Assembly: GCA_014237855.1 (NCBI GenBank)
Contig: JABACD010000011.1
Location: 62,001-126,000 of the forward strand
DNA: 64,000 bases
Source: Planctomycetota bacterium
Lineage (GTDB): Bacteria; Planctomycetota; UBA1135; GCA-002686595
Direction: 5' to 3'
The notes below the pieces were generated by a model, which saw nothing but the letters and a program-made list of their open reading frames with translations, was not told where the DNA came from and made no database searches. The position numbers and the translations under genes are program-made. Shown here one piece after another: positions 1 through 7,530 of the stretch (within the stretch, counting starts at the first letter, position 1; every line of letters begins with the position of its first letter).

Positions 1-119
1 TCGCGCTTCTCGTGAAGGCGCTGAAGCGGGGAATTGGAGGTCATGGAGCTCTAGGCAGGAGGTTTTCGGGCGCGAGATTCTATCGTGGAGGCTAGTATCA
101 CGACCACTCGATACTAACC

Positions 120-1661
120 GTGCGTCGATCCCTCCCGCTCCTGTTGTCTTTTGCCGCAGTTTGGGCTGCCTGCGCGAAGCAGACTCCCAGGCCAAACGTC
201 CTGCTTGTTGTCGTGGACACCTGGCGGGCGGATCGCCTCGGGGCTCCCGGTTTGACCCCTGAACTGGACGCATTCGCCACCGAGTGCGTCGTTTTTGAAC
301 GCGCCCAGAGCCCTCGAGCCAAGACGACTCCAGCGGTCACGAGCCTGATGACAGGGCTCTACCCCCACGATCACGGGGTCCGGGACCTGACAACCCCCCT
401 GACCGCCGACATTCCAGTCATCGCGGAGACGATGCAGACTGGCGGGTACAGGACCGGCGCCCTGATCGGCAACTACGTGCTCAGGAGCGAGCTGTCCGGG
501 CTCGATCGCGGTTTTGATCTCTGGGTCGAAGATCTCCCCGAGTTGGGCGGAGTGCCCCCCGCAGACGTCCCCCTGCGGGGCGCAGCTTCCTTGACCGATG
601 GAGCGCTCTGCGCTCTCGATCTGGGCCCGGGCTCGGCGGACGGTGCGGGCCCGGACACGCCCCTGGTCCGCGAGGGAGTCCCCTGGTTCATGTGGGTCCA
701 CTACATGGACCCCCACGGTCTCTACGCACCACCGGAGCCCTATCGAAGCCGTGCGCTGGAGGCTGATGCAGCTGACATCGAGCGCATCCCTCCCCCGGAC
801 CGTCCGGGGCGTACGGCCATCTCTCCGCAGTGGGTCGCCGAGTACAACGTACCCGATTCCGCCCGTCTGGCCGATGGCGGCGTGGACGCCAGCCGGGTGC
901 GCGCACTCTACGATGGCGAGATCCGCTACGTGGATGCACAGATCGGGCGCTTGCTCTCGGCCCTGAGAGAGAGCGGAGCGCTCGAGAACACGCTCGTGAT
1001 CATCACCTCCGACCACGGAGAGAGCCTGGGGGAGCACGACTACTGGTTCGAACATGGCCGGCATGCCTACGAGGCCACCTGCCGTGTTCCCTTGATGATC
1101 CGCTTCCCCGAATCCATGGTGGATCGCCCCGAGCCTGGTCGACGCGAGGGAGATATATCCCTGGTCGACATCTTCCCTACCCTTGGCGAGCTCCTGCTGC
1201 CTGTCATGCCCAGGCCACTGGGCGCGGTCTCTGATGTCCGCGGCAAGTCTCGGGCCTCCCTGATCATGGAGGACCGCGACACGGGGGATGCGGTCTTCTG
1301 CGAGAAGGTCGAGCGCTCGGAAAAGGCTCGAGCCATCCAGGCGAAGGCTGTGAGGCTCGGAGACTGGAAGCTAATTCGGCGCTACACACACCTCGCCGGT
1401 CAGCCCGGGGAATCTGGTCGCAGATTGGTCGTCTTGAGCGAGGAGCTCTACGACCTCGCCCAGGATCCTGGTGAGGAGGAGAACCTCATCGCTGCCCCGC
1501 CTGCGGGTGCTCCACTCGAGAGGCTGTCCAGTGAGCTACTCGAGTTCTCCCGGGCCGATCGCCACTTCGCAGAACTTGCACGGCTCCTCCAGCGGCGCCG
1601 CGAGGAGCTCGGTCGAACGGACCCGGAGACCCTTCGAGCCCTGAAGGCTCTCGGCTACTGA
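120..1661 (+). CDS. Sulfatase-like hydrolase lipoprotein (alkaline phosphatase superfamily, Thr at nucleophile position)
   Basis: A GTG start gives 513 residues. The N-terminus is a short hydrophobic signal ending in a lipobox-like AAC (Cys18), so the protein is probably a lipoprotein. Sulfatase-fold metal motifs are visible: PNVLLVVVDT (Asp33) and SDHGESLGEH (Asp298, His299), with the usual C-terminal WKLI and ELYDLAQDPGEEENL. At the place where sulfatases have CxPSR, which matures to formylglycine, this protein has TTPAVTSLMTG: the nucleophile position is Thr69 and the Arg is Val. Such Thr/Ser members are known in the superfamily (for example phosphoethanolamine transferases use Thr), so a phosphatase, phosphodiesterase or phosphotransferase activity is as likely as sulfate ester hydrolysis. 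The gene stands alone, convergent with the next one. The fold is secure; the substrate is unknown. Confidence 0.88.
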   Translation: MRRSLPLLLSFAAVWAACAKQTPRPNVLLVVVDTWRADRLGAPGLTPELDAFATECVVFERAQSPRAKTTPAVTSLMTGLYPHDHGVRDLTTPLTADIPVIAETMQTGGYRTGALIGNYVLRSELSGLDRGFDLWVEDLPELGGVPPADVPLRGAASLTDGALCALDLGPGSADGAGPDTPLVREGVPWFMWVHYMDPHGLYAPPEPYRSRALEADAADIERIPPPDRPGRTAISPQWVAEYNVPDSARLADGGVDASRVRALYDGEIRYVDAQIGRLLSALRESGALENTLVIITSDHGESLGEHDYWFEHGRHAYEATCRVPLMIRFPESMVDRPEPGRREGDISLVDIFPTLGELLLPVMPRPLGAVSDVRGKSRASLIMEDRDTGDAVFCEKVERSEKARAIQAKAVRLGDWKLIRRYTHLAGQPGESGRRLVVLSEELYDLAQDPGEEENLIAAPPAGAPLERLSSELLEFSRADRHFAELARLLQRRREELGRTDPETLRALKALGY

Positions 1662-1680
1662 GCCTGCGCTGAAGACGACT

Positions 1681-1713
1681 GGCTCCTGCCCCTCTGTAGC
1701 GGGAGCTGGAGCC
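1681..1713. terminator. Terminator-like hairpin between convergent genes
   Basis: GGCTCC (1681-1686) pairs with GGAGCC (1708-1713) across 21 bases, and the interior contains a second imperfect pairing (CTCCTGC with GCGGGAG). It fills the 56-base gap between the convergent sulfatase-like gene and the unknown secreted protein. No T-tract follows on either strand, so it may only stabilise 3' ends. Confidence 0.35.
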
Positions 1714-1717
1714 CCTC

Positions 1718-2446
1718 CTACTCCTTCTCTGGCAGCGAGAGCGAGACCTCCAGTCCCCAGTCGCTGTCCTCTGAGATCAGGCTGATCGAACAGCCAGTGA
1801 TGACCGCTCCGCCGGAGGATCTGATCGGTCGCCAGCTGTCCGCAGAAGGTCGATCACAAACCAGTCCCTCGGAGAGCCCCTGGCTGAAGAGCTGCTCACA
1901 GATTGAGGAGGTACTGGCCAGCAAGTCTGCGTCCACGCGGAGCAGAGTCTTGCCGGGCTTCTTCGTGTGCTCCTGCCATGTGGACGTACTGACCGCGATG
2001 AGAGCGCCTCTGCGTCTGAGCAGCGGCTTGAAGAACTGCACCAGCTCTGGCCCCTGGTCGCAGAGCGTCACCTCCGCCCATATCCCTCCGTCCAGTCGAA
2101 AGCTGATTCGGGTCGTGTTCTGGACGAATACCTGCACTGCATGCTCAGGGGAGCCGGTGCCAGAATTCTCGGCCGGAAACACAACCTTCGCTCCGTCGGC
2201 CCGCAACTTGGCCACCAGGAGGACTGCCACATCGAAGGCCGTGGTCGAATTGGCCAGGTGATACCGCATGGCCGTTCCACGATTCTCATTCTTGGACCAA
2301 TGATCCCACTCGAGTTCGATTCGAGCCCCTCCCTCGGAGGAAATCGCACCGTGAAGAGTCAGCTGAGCCAGACCTTCCGCTCGTGCCTGGTCTGTCACGA
2401 GTATCACGGGCGCGAGGCAGAGAAGGAGTCGCGTGATGAGGTGCAT
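1718..2446 (-). CDS. Hypothetical secreted protein
   Basis: I do not recognise this family. The reading frame is open further upstream, but the start chosen (Met at 2446) begins a clear signal peptide, MHLITRLLLCLAPVILV, with likely cleavage after ARA, and has a GGAG about six bases before it. The mature protein is roughly 218 residues, mixed alpha/beta in character, without obvious repeats, metal motifs or membrane segments. It has a few Cys residues, some in the C-terminal third (ICEQLF, VCDRPS, TGCSIS). It is transcribed away from the tRNA-Gln gene and has no operon partner, so context gives no function. Secretion to the periplasm or outside is inferred from the signal peptide only. Confidence 0.7.
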   Translation of the reverse strand: MHLITRLLLCLAPVILVTDQARAEGLAQLTLHGAISSEGGARIELEWDHWSKNENRGTAMRYHLANSTTAFDVAVLLVAKLRADGAKVVFPAENSGTGSPEHAVQVFVQNTTRISFRLDGGIWAEVTLCDQGPELVQFFKPLLRRRGALIAVSTSTWQEHTKKPGKTLLRVDADLLASTSSICEQLFSQGLSEGLVCDRPSADSWRPIRSSGGAVITGCSISLISEDSDWGLEVSLSLPEKE

Positions 2447-2659
2447 GGAATTCTCCGGAGCAAGGCAACGCTTCGAGGGAGTGGGACAGCCCACCGGTTG
2501 TGGTCGATTTACGACGCTGCCAGCATCATATTCCCCCCGATCTCGCCGCGTGCACGGTCAATACACCTCATCGTGCAGTCCCCTCCCAACAGCCGGGGAA
2601 GGAGGGTGGCGTCACCCGAAGGCACCTGTGGCGCCTTCAGGGCGCGTGGCATCGAGTGA

Positions 2660-2734
2660 TGGTTACCCCGCCAGGACTCGAACCTGAAATGTCTGGACCA
2701 AAACCAGATGTGTTGCCAATTACACCACGGGGTA
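2660..2734 (-). tRNA. tRNA-Gln (anticodon TTG)
   Basis: On the minus strand the sequence folds as a complete tRNA: acceptor stem TACCCCG (2734-2728) with CGGGGTA (2670-2664), discriminator A and an encoded CCA (2662-2660). The anticodon stem TCTGG/CCAGA encloses the loop TTTTGGT, giving anticodon TTG (reads CAA, and CAG by wobble). The T arm has the loop TTCGAGT. It is a single tRNA gene, 75 nt including CCA, with no tRNA neighbours. Confidence 0.96.
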
Positions 2735-2810
2735 GCCGGGCCGAAAGCATAGCAACGGGTCCGTGGGAGTCGAGCCCCTGGCGAAGATTCCGTGGCTCCT
2801 GAAGGGTGCC

Positions 2811-4094
2811 TCAGCCCCCCTTCTTCCTGGCCTCCACCAGGGCCCGCCGTGCGAGTTCACAGGCGCTCGTGCTGGCCCAATCCCGCACCAGATCACGCCC
2901 CCGGGGTGGAAAGCGCAGCTCGTGGGTGCGGACCTCCCCATCCAGACAGACCCCCACATGAACCAGACCAACGGGCTTCTCGGGTGTTCCCCCCTCGGGG
3001 CCCGCCACCCCGGTGGTGGAGATCGCGAGGCGGGCTCCAGCGACCCGGGCGGCTCCAGCAGCCATGGCACCGGCGACCTCCGCAGAGACCGCCCCATGGC
3101 CCGCGAGCAGGCCCTGGTCTACACCCAGACGCGCAATCTTGGCAGCATTCGAGTAGGTCACAAAGCCCTCGAGAAACACCTCGCTGATACCCTCGACGGC
3201 GATCAGACGTGCAGCGATCTCGCCTCCGGTACAGGACTCGGCACAGGCGCAGCTGATGCCCTCCTCCAGGAGCAGCTTCCCCAGGGCCCTGGCCGTGCTC
3301 GAGTCCGTTTCGGAGAAGATCGACTCCGAGAACTGCTCTCGAAACTCAGCAACCCGCTCTCTGAAGATGGCCTCGCTGCCATCATCGGAGGTGCCAGTCC
3401 CATCTATCCGGACCTTGAGCACTCGACCGCTGGCACACACTCCCATGCGAGGCTGAGCGTCACGCGCCATCCAGTCCCCCACGCGGGAGGCAAACTCGCT
3501 CTCGGGGATCCCGAAGAGATTGAAGTGGGCCACCCGCGCCCGCTCCGGGCAGGGCAACGCCTCCTGCAACCAAGGCCGGAATTCTTCCAGGTACATCGGG
3601 TACAGCTCCCGTGGTGGTCCGGGGAAGGACGCCATCCAGCAGCCACCCTCCAGCTGCAGCCTGAACCCAGGGGCCGTGCCCGATCGATTCTCCAGGAGTA
3701 CCGCCCCCTCGGGCAGCAGAGCCTGCCGCCTGTTGGAGCTGGCCATGTCCCGGCCCAGATCACTGAAGAGCCTCTCCAGACGAGCCAGGGCACTCTCGTC
3801 CATCACCAGCTCGCGCCCAGCCGCAAGGGCCACGCCATGGCGAGTCACATCGTCCAGCGTGGGCCCCAGACCGCCCGTCACCAGGATCAGCTCGACCTGC
3901 GGGCGGAGCTCGATCAGCCGCTCGCAGATGGCCTGCTCATCATCTCCGAGGACTGCAAAACCCTCCACCTGCCAGCCATCGTCGAGGAGCTTCCCCGAGA
4001 GCCACGAGGAGTTGGTGTCGATCTGCTGCCCGCAGAGCAGCTCGTCCCCGACGGCGAGAATGGCCGCCCTACGCCTGGTGCCCCGCACGCTCAC
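2811..4094 (-). CDS. cinA: CinA-family protein, nicotinamide-nucleotide amidase (CinA/PncC)
   Basis: A 427-residue two-domain CinA. Residues about 8-170 form the MoCF-biosynthesis-like domain (VGDELL at 15-20, GGLGPT at 74-79, linked in the family to ADP-ribose or NAD-metabolite pyrophosphatase activity). Residues about 270-427 form the CinA/PncC domain that deamidates nicotinamide mononucleotide to NaMN in pyridine nucleotide salvage, with the signature AESCTGG (Ser287, Cys288) and the later STTGVAGPEGG. The length matches the usual fused form. The start is a GTG that overlaps the tatC stop by four bases (GTGA), so the two genes are translationally coupled. Cytoplasmic. A role in competence, from which the name derives, is not supported by anything nearby. 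Confidence 0.93.
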   Translation of the reverse strand: MSVRGTRRRAAILAVGDELLCGQQIDTNSSWLSGKLLDDGWQVEGFAVLGDDEQAICERLIELRPQVELILVTGGLGPTLDDVTRHGVALAAGRELVMDESALARLERLFSDLGRDMASSNRRQALLPEGAVLLENRSGTAPGFRLQLEGGCWMASFPGPPRELYPMYLEEFRPWLQEALPCPERARVAHFNLFGIPESEFASRVGDWMARDAQPRMGVCASGRVLKVRIDGTGTSDDGSEAIFRERVAEFREQFSESIFSETDSSTARALGKLLLEEGISCACAESCTGGEIAARLIAVEGISEVFLEGFVTYSNAAKIARLGVDQGLLAGHGAVSAEVAGAMAAGAARVAGARLAISTTGVAGPEGGTPEKPVGLVHVGVCLDGEVRTHELRFPPRGRDLVRDWASTSACELARRALVEARKKGG

Positions 4095-5038
4095 GAGGCG
4101 CTGTCCTCGAGCCCCGTCTCCGACTCCATCTCACGCTTCTTGACCAGACGTGCCAGTAGCAGACCGGCCTCGTAGAGCACAGCCATCGGGCCGGCCATCA
4201 TCAGCTGGGTGTAGGGGTCAGGCGGCGTGATCAGTGCTGCGAGAATCGCCGCACCAACGATGAAGTGCCCGCGGTACTTTGCGAAGTCATCAGGATCCAC
4301 CAGGCCAACGCGAGTCAGAGCCATCATCAACACCGGCAGCTGAAATACGACTCCCATCCCCAGCCCCAGCGTGGAGAGGAACTTCATGTAGGGCGTGATC
4401 AGAGTGGCCTGACGAATCTGTTCCAGGCCCATCTCCTGCAAGTAGTAGTAGGCATAGGGAACCAGGTAGGTGTAACCAAAGAACACACCTCCAAAGAACA
4501 GCAGCAGGCTGGCTGGGAAGTACCGATAGACCGCTCGCTTCTCACTGGCATAGAGTCCTGCAGCAATGAAGGACCAGACCTGCCAGAGCACGAAGGGCCC
4601 AGCCACGAGGAACGCAGCGTAGCCGCAGACCTTCAGGAAGAAGAAGAAGGTCGACGAAGCATCGTCGGCGCGAGCCGACCGAATTGGGTCGATGAGCCGG
4701 TTCTCCTCGGGAATACCATCGAAGTAGTACTTCTCCAGTTCCTCCTGGGTCGCTGGTCCATCCGCATTCAAACGATCCAGGGTGATCTCGTGCAGGCGCT
4801 CGTTGAGCCACGGCCGTGCCTTCTCCTCGTAAGGAGCGAGAGCAAACTCCGCCACCAGGTCCTTGAATCCCCAGGCGGCGATGAAGACGACCGTCAGGGC
4901 GATCGCCGAGCGAATCAGCCGGGAACGTAGCTCGTCGAGGTGCTCGCCAAGGGTCATCCGACTCCGCTCGACATCATCTGCACCCTCTTCGAATCCCGTG
5001 GGGTCGACGGAGTCCGGTGCGCGGTCGGAGGAAGTCAT
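4091..5038 (-). CDS. tatC: Sec-independent (Tat) protein translocase subunit TatC
   Basis: Six-helix inner-membrane receptor for twin-arginine signal peptides. The N-terminal HLDELRSR motif (33-40) and the conserved TPPDPYTQ segment before the last helices (271-278) identify it. At 315 residues it is longer than typical TatC (about 250) because of an N-terminal hydrophilic tail of about 27 residues and an acidic insert (about 70-130) in the first periplasmic loop between helices 1 and 2. A start at Met28 (MTLGEH) is also possible, but AAGGA lies close before the 5038 ATG. No tatA/tatB-like gene is in the window. Coupled to cinA downstream; a strong hairpin separates it from the coiled-coil gene upstream. 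Confidence 0.95.
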   Translation of the reverse strand: MTSSDRAPDSVDPTGFEEGADDVERSRMTLGEHLDELRSRLIRSAIALTVVFIAAWGFKDLVAEFALAPYEEKARPWLNERLHEITLDRLNADGPATQEELEKYYFDGIPEENRLIDPIRSARADDASSTFFFFLKVCGYAAFLVAGPFVLWQVWSFIAAGLYASEKRAVYRYFPASLLLFFGGVFFGYTYLVPYAYYYLQEMGLEQIRQATLITPYMKFLSTLGLGMGVVFQLPVLMMALTRVGLVDPDDFAKYRGHFIVGAAILAALITPPDPYTQLMMAGPMAVLYEAGLLLARLVKKREMESETGLEDSAS

Positions 5039-5096
5039 CGAGGATCCTTGAATTGCAGGGGTGGATCGAAGGCGAGGGTCTGCCCTCTACGAAGCT

Positions 5097-5128
5097 GGGC
5101 GGGCGAAGCCTCTCGGCTTCGCCCGCCC
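5097..5128 (-). terminator. Perfect 14-bp hairpin, terminator-like
   Basis: GGGCGGGCGAAGCC (5097-5110) and GGCTTCGCCCGCCC (5115-5128) are exact reverse complements around a TCTC tetraloop. It lies 51 bases past the stop of the coiled-coil/BRCT-like gene and before tatC, both on the minus strand, so it probably ends or stabilises the upstream transcript. There is no T-tract on either side, so classical intrinsic termination is doubtful. Confidence 0.55.
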
Positions 5129-5179
5129 ATGATGAACGCTGGGACCTCCCGCGGAAAGACTCCGTAGGAGAAGCCCGGG

Positions 5180-6439
5180 CTACGGGCGTGTCTTGCGGAA
5201 GTAGTCCGTGACGAGCTTGATCGGGACGATTCGCACGCCCATGGCCTCGGCCTCCTTGTAAGCAGGCAGATCCGAGGGCTGCAGGGGGTCGTCGAGGGGC
5301 TCTCCGTCCTCGTCCGTGTAGAGCTCGGAACCTACGATCAGGTAGTCGGTGGTCTTATCCAGCTTGCCCTGCACGTTGATGTTGATGCCATCCAGTACTG
5401 CCCGCAGCTCTTTCTCGTTGTAGGTACCAGAGAAGCGCCCCACGAGCACTGCATTGCGCAGGCCTGTCGGATCGTACAGGGGGTTGAAGATGATGTCCCC
5501 GGTGGTCGGGGGATCAAAGCTATCCCGGACGTCGTAGATCTTGACCTCCGACATCTTGTCCTCGACCTTCAACACCTCGCAGTAGCCCTTGACGGTGTCG
5601 ACACCTGCGCGGCCATCGACAATGGCGAAGCGCATCCCCCCGTAGAGACGGTTGGACTTGCCCAGGTCGATCCAGGCGAGCCCCAGGGCCTCGGAGGTCT
5701 GCAGGATCGAACCGTCGGGACGCTCGGGCTCACGCTCCCACTCAAGCTTGCGGGTCACGTTCTCGAGGCGCGTGGTGAACTCGGCTTCGCGAGCTCGGCC
5801 AACCCTCTTCGCATCGTCCGTCTCACCCATGGCGGTCGTCAATGAGCTCTCGGTGTCGGAGAGCGTGGCCCGAACCGAGGCGACCTCGGACTCCAGCTCG
5901 TTCTGGCGATCGGCCGCGGCCTGGTTGGCATCGTTGAGCTGCTGCGTCAGGGCGCGAATCTGAGCGTCCTTGTCCGAGGTCATCGTGGTCAGAGTCGTAG
6001 CTCGGACCTGGATGTCTGCGTTGAGGTTGCTGATCTGGGACTCCAGATCGCGAACCTTTTGGGTGAGGCGGGCTCGCTCTTCTACCGAGCGCGCCATCAT
6101 CGTCTGGAAGTCGCTGACGCTGGCCTCGGTGACATTGAAGCCATCCTTGAACTGTGAAAGCCCCTCCTCGACGGAGGAAATCTCTGAGCGCGCGGCAGCA
6201 GCCTCGCTGTCATAGAACCCCAGCTTCTCGGAAAGGCCCCGGCTGTACTCGCGCTCGGCGTCGTACATGGCCATGGCATTATCCGCCTTGGTCTCCGCCT
6301 CGTCGGCACTTTGCATTGCCTTCGTGCGCTCGCCGTCAAAGACGAAGATCATGGCGAGTGAAGCGAAGAAGGCGATCAGCACGACAATCATCCAGGTGAT
6401 GCTGACGCGGGCTGCGCCACGGCGGGAACGATTCATCAT
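5180..6439 (-). CDS. Membrane-anchored coiled-coil protein with C-terminal BRCT-like domain
   Basis: No named family recognised. The start at 6439 is chosen because an AGGA lies eight bases upstream and MMNRSRRG is followed by one strong hydrophobic helix (about residues 13-35, ITWMIVVLIAFFASLAMIFV); the open frame continues upstream but looks non-coding. Residues about 40-270 are Ala/Glu/Ser/Thr-rich heptad-like sequence predicted to form a long coiled coil. A beta-rich segment (about 275-335) follows (GLAWIDLG, GGMRFAIVDG). The last 90 residues resemble a BRCT domain: NAVLVGRFSG, a helix, NVQGKLDKTTDYLIVG, then YKEAEAMGVRIVPIKLVTDYF. With a short N-terminal basic tail, the bulk is probably periplasmic, an odd place for a BRCT fold, which usually acts in DNA-repair proteins. 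Function unknown. Confidence 0.82.
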   Translation of the reverse strand: MMNRSRRGAARVSITWMIVVLIAFFASLAMIFVFDGERTKAMQSADEAETKADNAMAMYDAEREYSRGLSEKLGFYDSEAAAARSEISSVEEGLSQFKDGFNVTEASVSDFQTMMARSVEERARLTQKVRDLESQISNLNADIQVRATTLTTMTSDKDAQIRALTQQLNDANQAAADRQNELESEVASVRATLSDTESSLTTAMGETDDAKRVGRAREAEFTTRLENVTRKLEWEREPERPDGSILQTSEALGLAWIDLGKSNRLYGGMRFAIVDGRAGVDTVKGYCEVLKVEDKMSEVKIYDVRDSFDPPTTGDIIFNPLYDPTGLRNAVLVGRFSGTYNEKELRAVLDGININVQGKLDKTTDYLIVGSELYTDEDGEPLDDPLQPSDLPAYKEAEAMGVRIVPIKLVTDYFRKTRP

Positions 6440-6875
6440 TCGTGGGGTCCTGTTGGCAGGGTCTTCCGAGATCGAGCAGCGCTCGATCAGCTTTCGGTGA
6501 CTCGCAGAAAGTGTTGGTACGGGAAGCTCGAGAGCCCCCCGGGCGGGACTCGCAGTCTGTTCTGAAGGCGAGAACGGCCCAGATGGTCCATCGTCTCGCA
6601 CGGGGCTCGTTATCGGGCCACAGTTGATACCCGACTCCGAAGGGTCGCGGCAAGGGAAATCGGCCCGCTTGACCGGTCTCGCTCGCCCAGTAGGCTGTCC
6701 TCAGCCGGGGCTCACGGGATCCACCGGCGCAGACTCGGGGGCTACCCGGGCCCCAACGCCCGGTTTCTTCCGGATACAGTGCTTCCCGCTCCTTCAGCGC
6801 CCAGACCCCACTGGAATCTTGAGTGGCTCCATCCCGCCCCCCCCGGGGCCCAGTTCAGCCCAGCCCCCCCGGATC
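6440..6875. other. Intergenic region between divergent genes, no gene seen
   Basis: This stretch separates the divergent coiled-coil gene and coaE. A plus-strand frame is open from an ATG at 6624 into coaE, but its translation is Pro/Gly/Ser-rich and unlike CoaE N-termini, so I treat it as noncoding leader. No convincing promoter hexamers, riboswitch or repeat were recognised. Confidence 0.4.
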
Positions 6876-7481
6876 GTGGTGATCGGCGTCCTGGGCGGGA
6901 TCGCCTCTGGAAAATCGGCCGTGGCGGGCCTCCTGGCAGGCTCCAGGGGAACCGTCCTGGCCGCAGATACCATCGCGGGTGAGGTCCTGGCCGAGCCCAG
7001 GACCGCCAGCTGGCTGCTGGATCAGTTCGGCCCCGGGGTCCTCGATGAGAGCGGCCAGGCGGATCGGGAGGCCCTGGCCCAGCTCGTTTTTTCGGACTCT
7101 GAGGCCAGGGAGCAGCTCGAGGGCTGGATCCACCCGGCAGTTCGTGAAAAGATAGCGGCCGACATGGCCGAGGCGCGCGCTGCCAGGCGCTCGCCAATCG
7201 TGCTCGACGTACCACTGCTGCTCGAGAACGAATCGGACCATCACCTGACCGGAGAGTGCGACTTTCTGGTCTTCGTTGAGACCAACGCCGAGGACCGCGA
7301 GCGTCGCGCCATGGAGCGACGCGGGTGGCCAGCCGGTGAGGTCAAAAAAAGGGAACGCGTCCAAATACCTCTATCCGAAAAAAGGACCCGGGCCCACCAC
7401 GTCATCGACAACCGAGCAGGACTCGCGGAATTGAAGTCCCGAGTCCATGAGGTTCTAGAGACGGAACAACTCCTCCCCTGA
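6876..7481 (+). CDS. coaE: Dephospho-CoA kinase
   Basis: Phosphorylates the 3'-hydroxyl of dephospho-CoA with ATP, the last step of coenzyme A synthesis, in the cytoplasm. The P-loop GVLGGIASGKSAV sits at the N-terminus, followed by family features DTIAGEVL, the WIHPAVREKI segment, VLDVPLLLE and the late ARDxxA-equivalent region ending in HVIDNRAGL. The GTG at 6876 gives 201 residues, matching the usual length of about 200; a TTG at 6819 and an ATG at 6624 are in frame but would add 19 or 84 residues with no family counterpart. No clear Shine-Dalgarno sequence supports any of them, so the start is uncertain. The gene is followed 49 bases later by rho. Confidence 0.9.
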   Translation: MVIGVLGGIASGKSAVAGLLAGSRGTVLAADTIAGEVLAEPRTASWLLDQFGPGVLDESGQADREALAQLVFSDSEAREQLEGWIHPAVREKIAADMAEARAARRSPIVLDVPLLLENESDHHLTGECDFLVFVETNAEDRERRAMERRGWPAGEVKKRERVQIPLSEKRTRAHHVIDNRAGLAELKSRVHEVLETEQLLP

Positions 7482-7530
7482 GCGGCGCAACATTCAATTC
7501 TCTGCGCCCGACACCCAGCAACGACGACTC

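Noticed and set aside
1..44. Possible start of a minus-strand gene (ATG at 44, MTSNSPLQRLHEK) reading off the window
   Set aside because: Only 14 codons, no ribosome site on that strand and nothing recognisable; could as well be noncoding.
2763..4175. Long plus-strand frame of 470 codons across cinA
   Set aside because: Antisense shadow of cinA and tatC; translation is Pro/Gly/His-rich without family motifs.
6624..6875. Extended N-terminus of CoaE from ATG 6624
   Set aside because: 84 extra residues of low-complexity type absent from the CoaE family; start moved to 6876.
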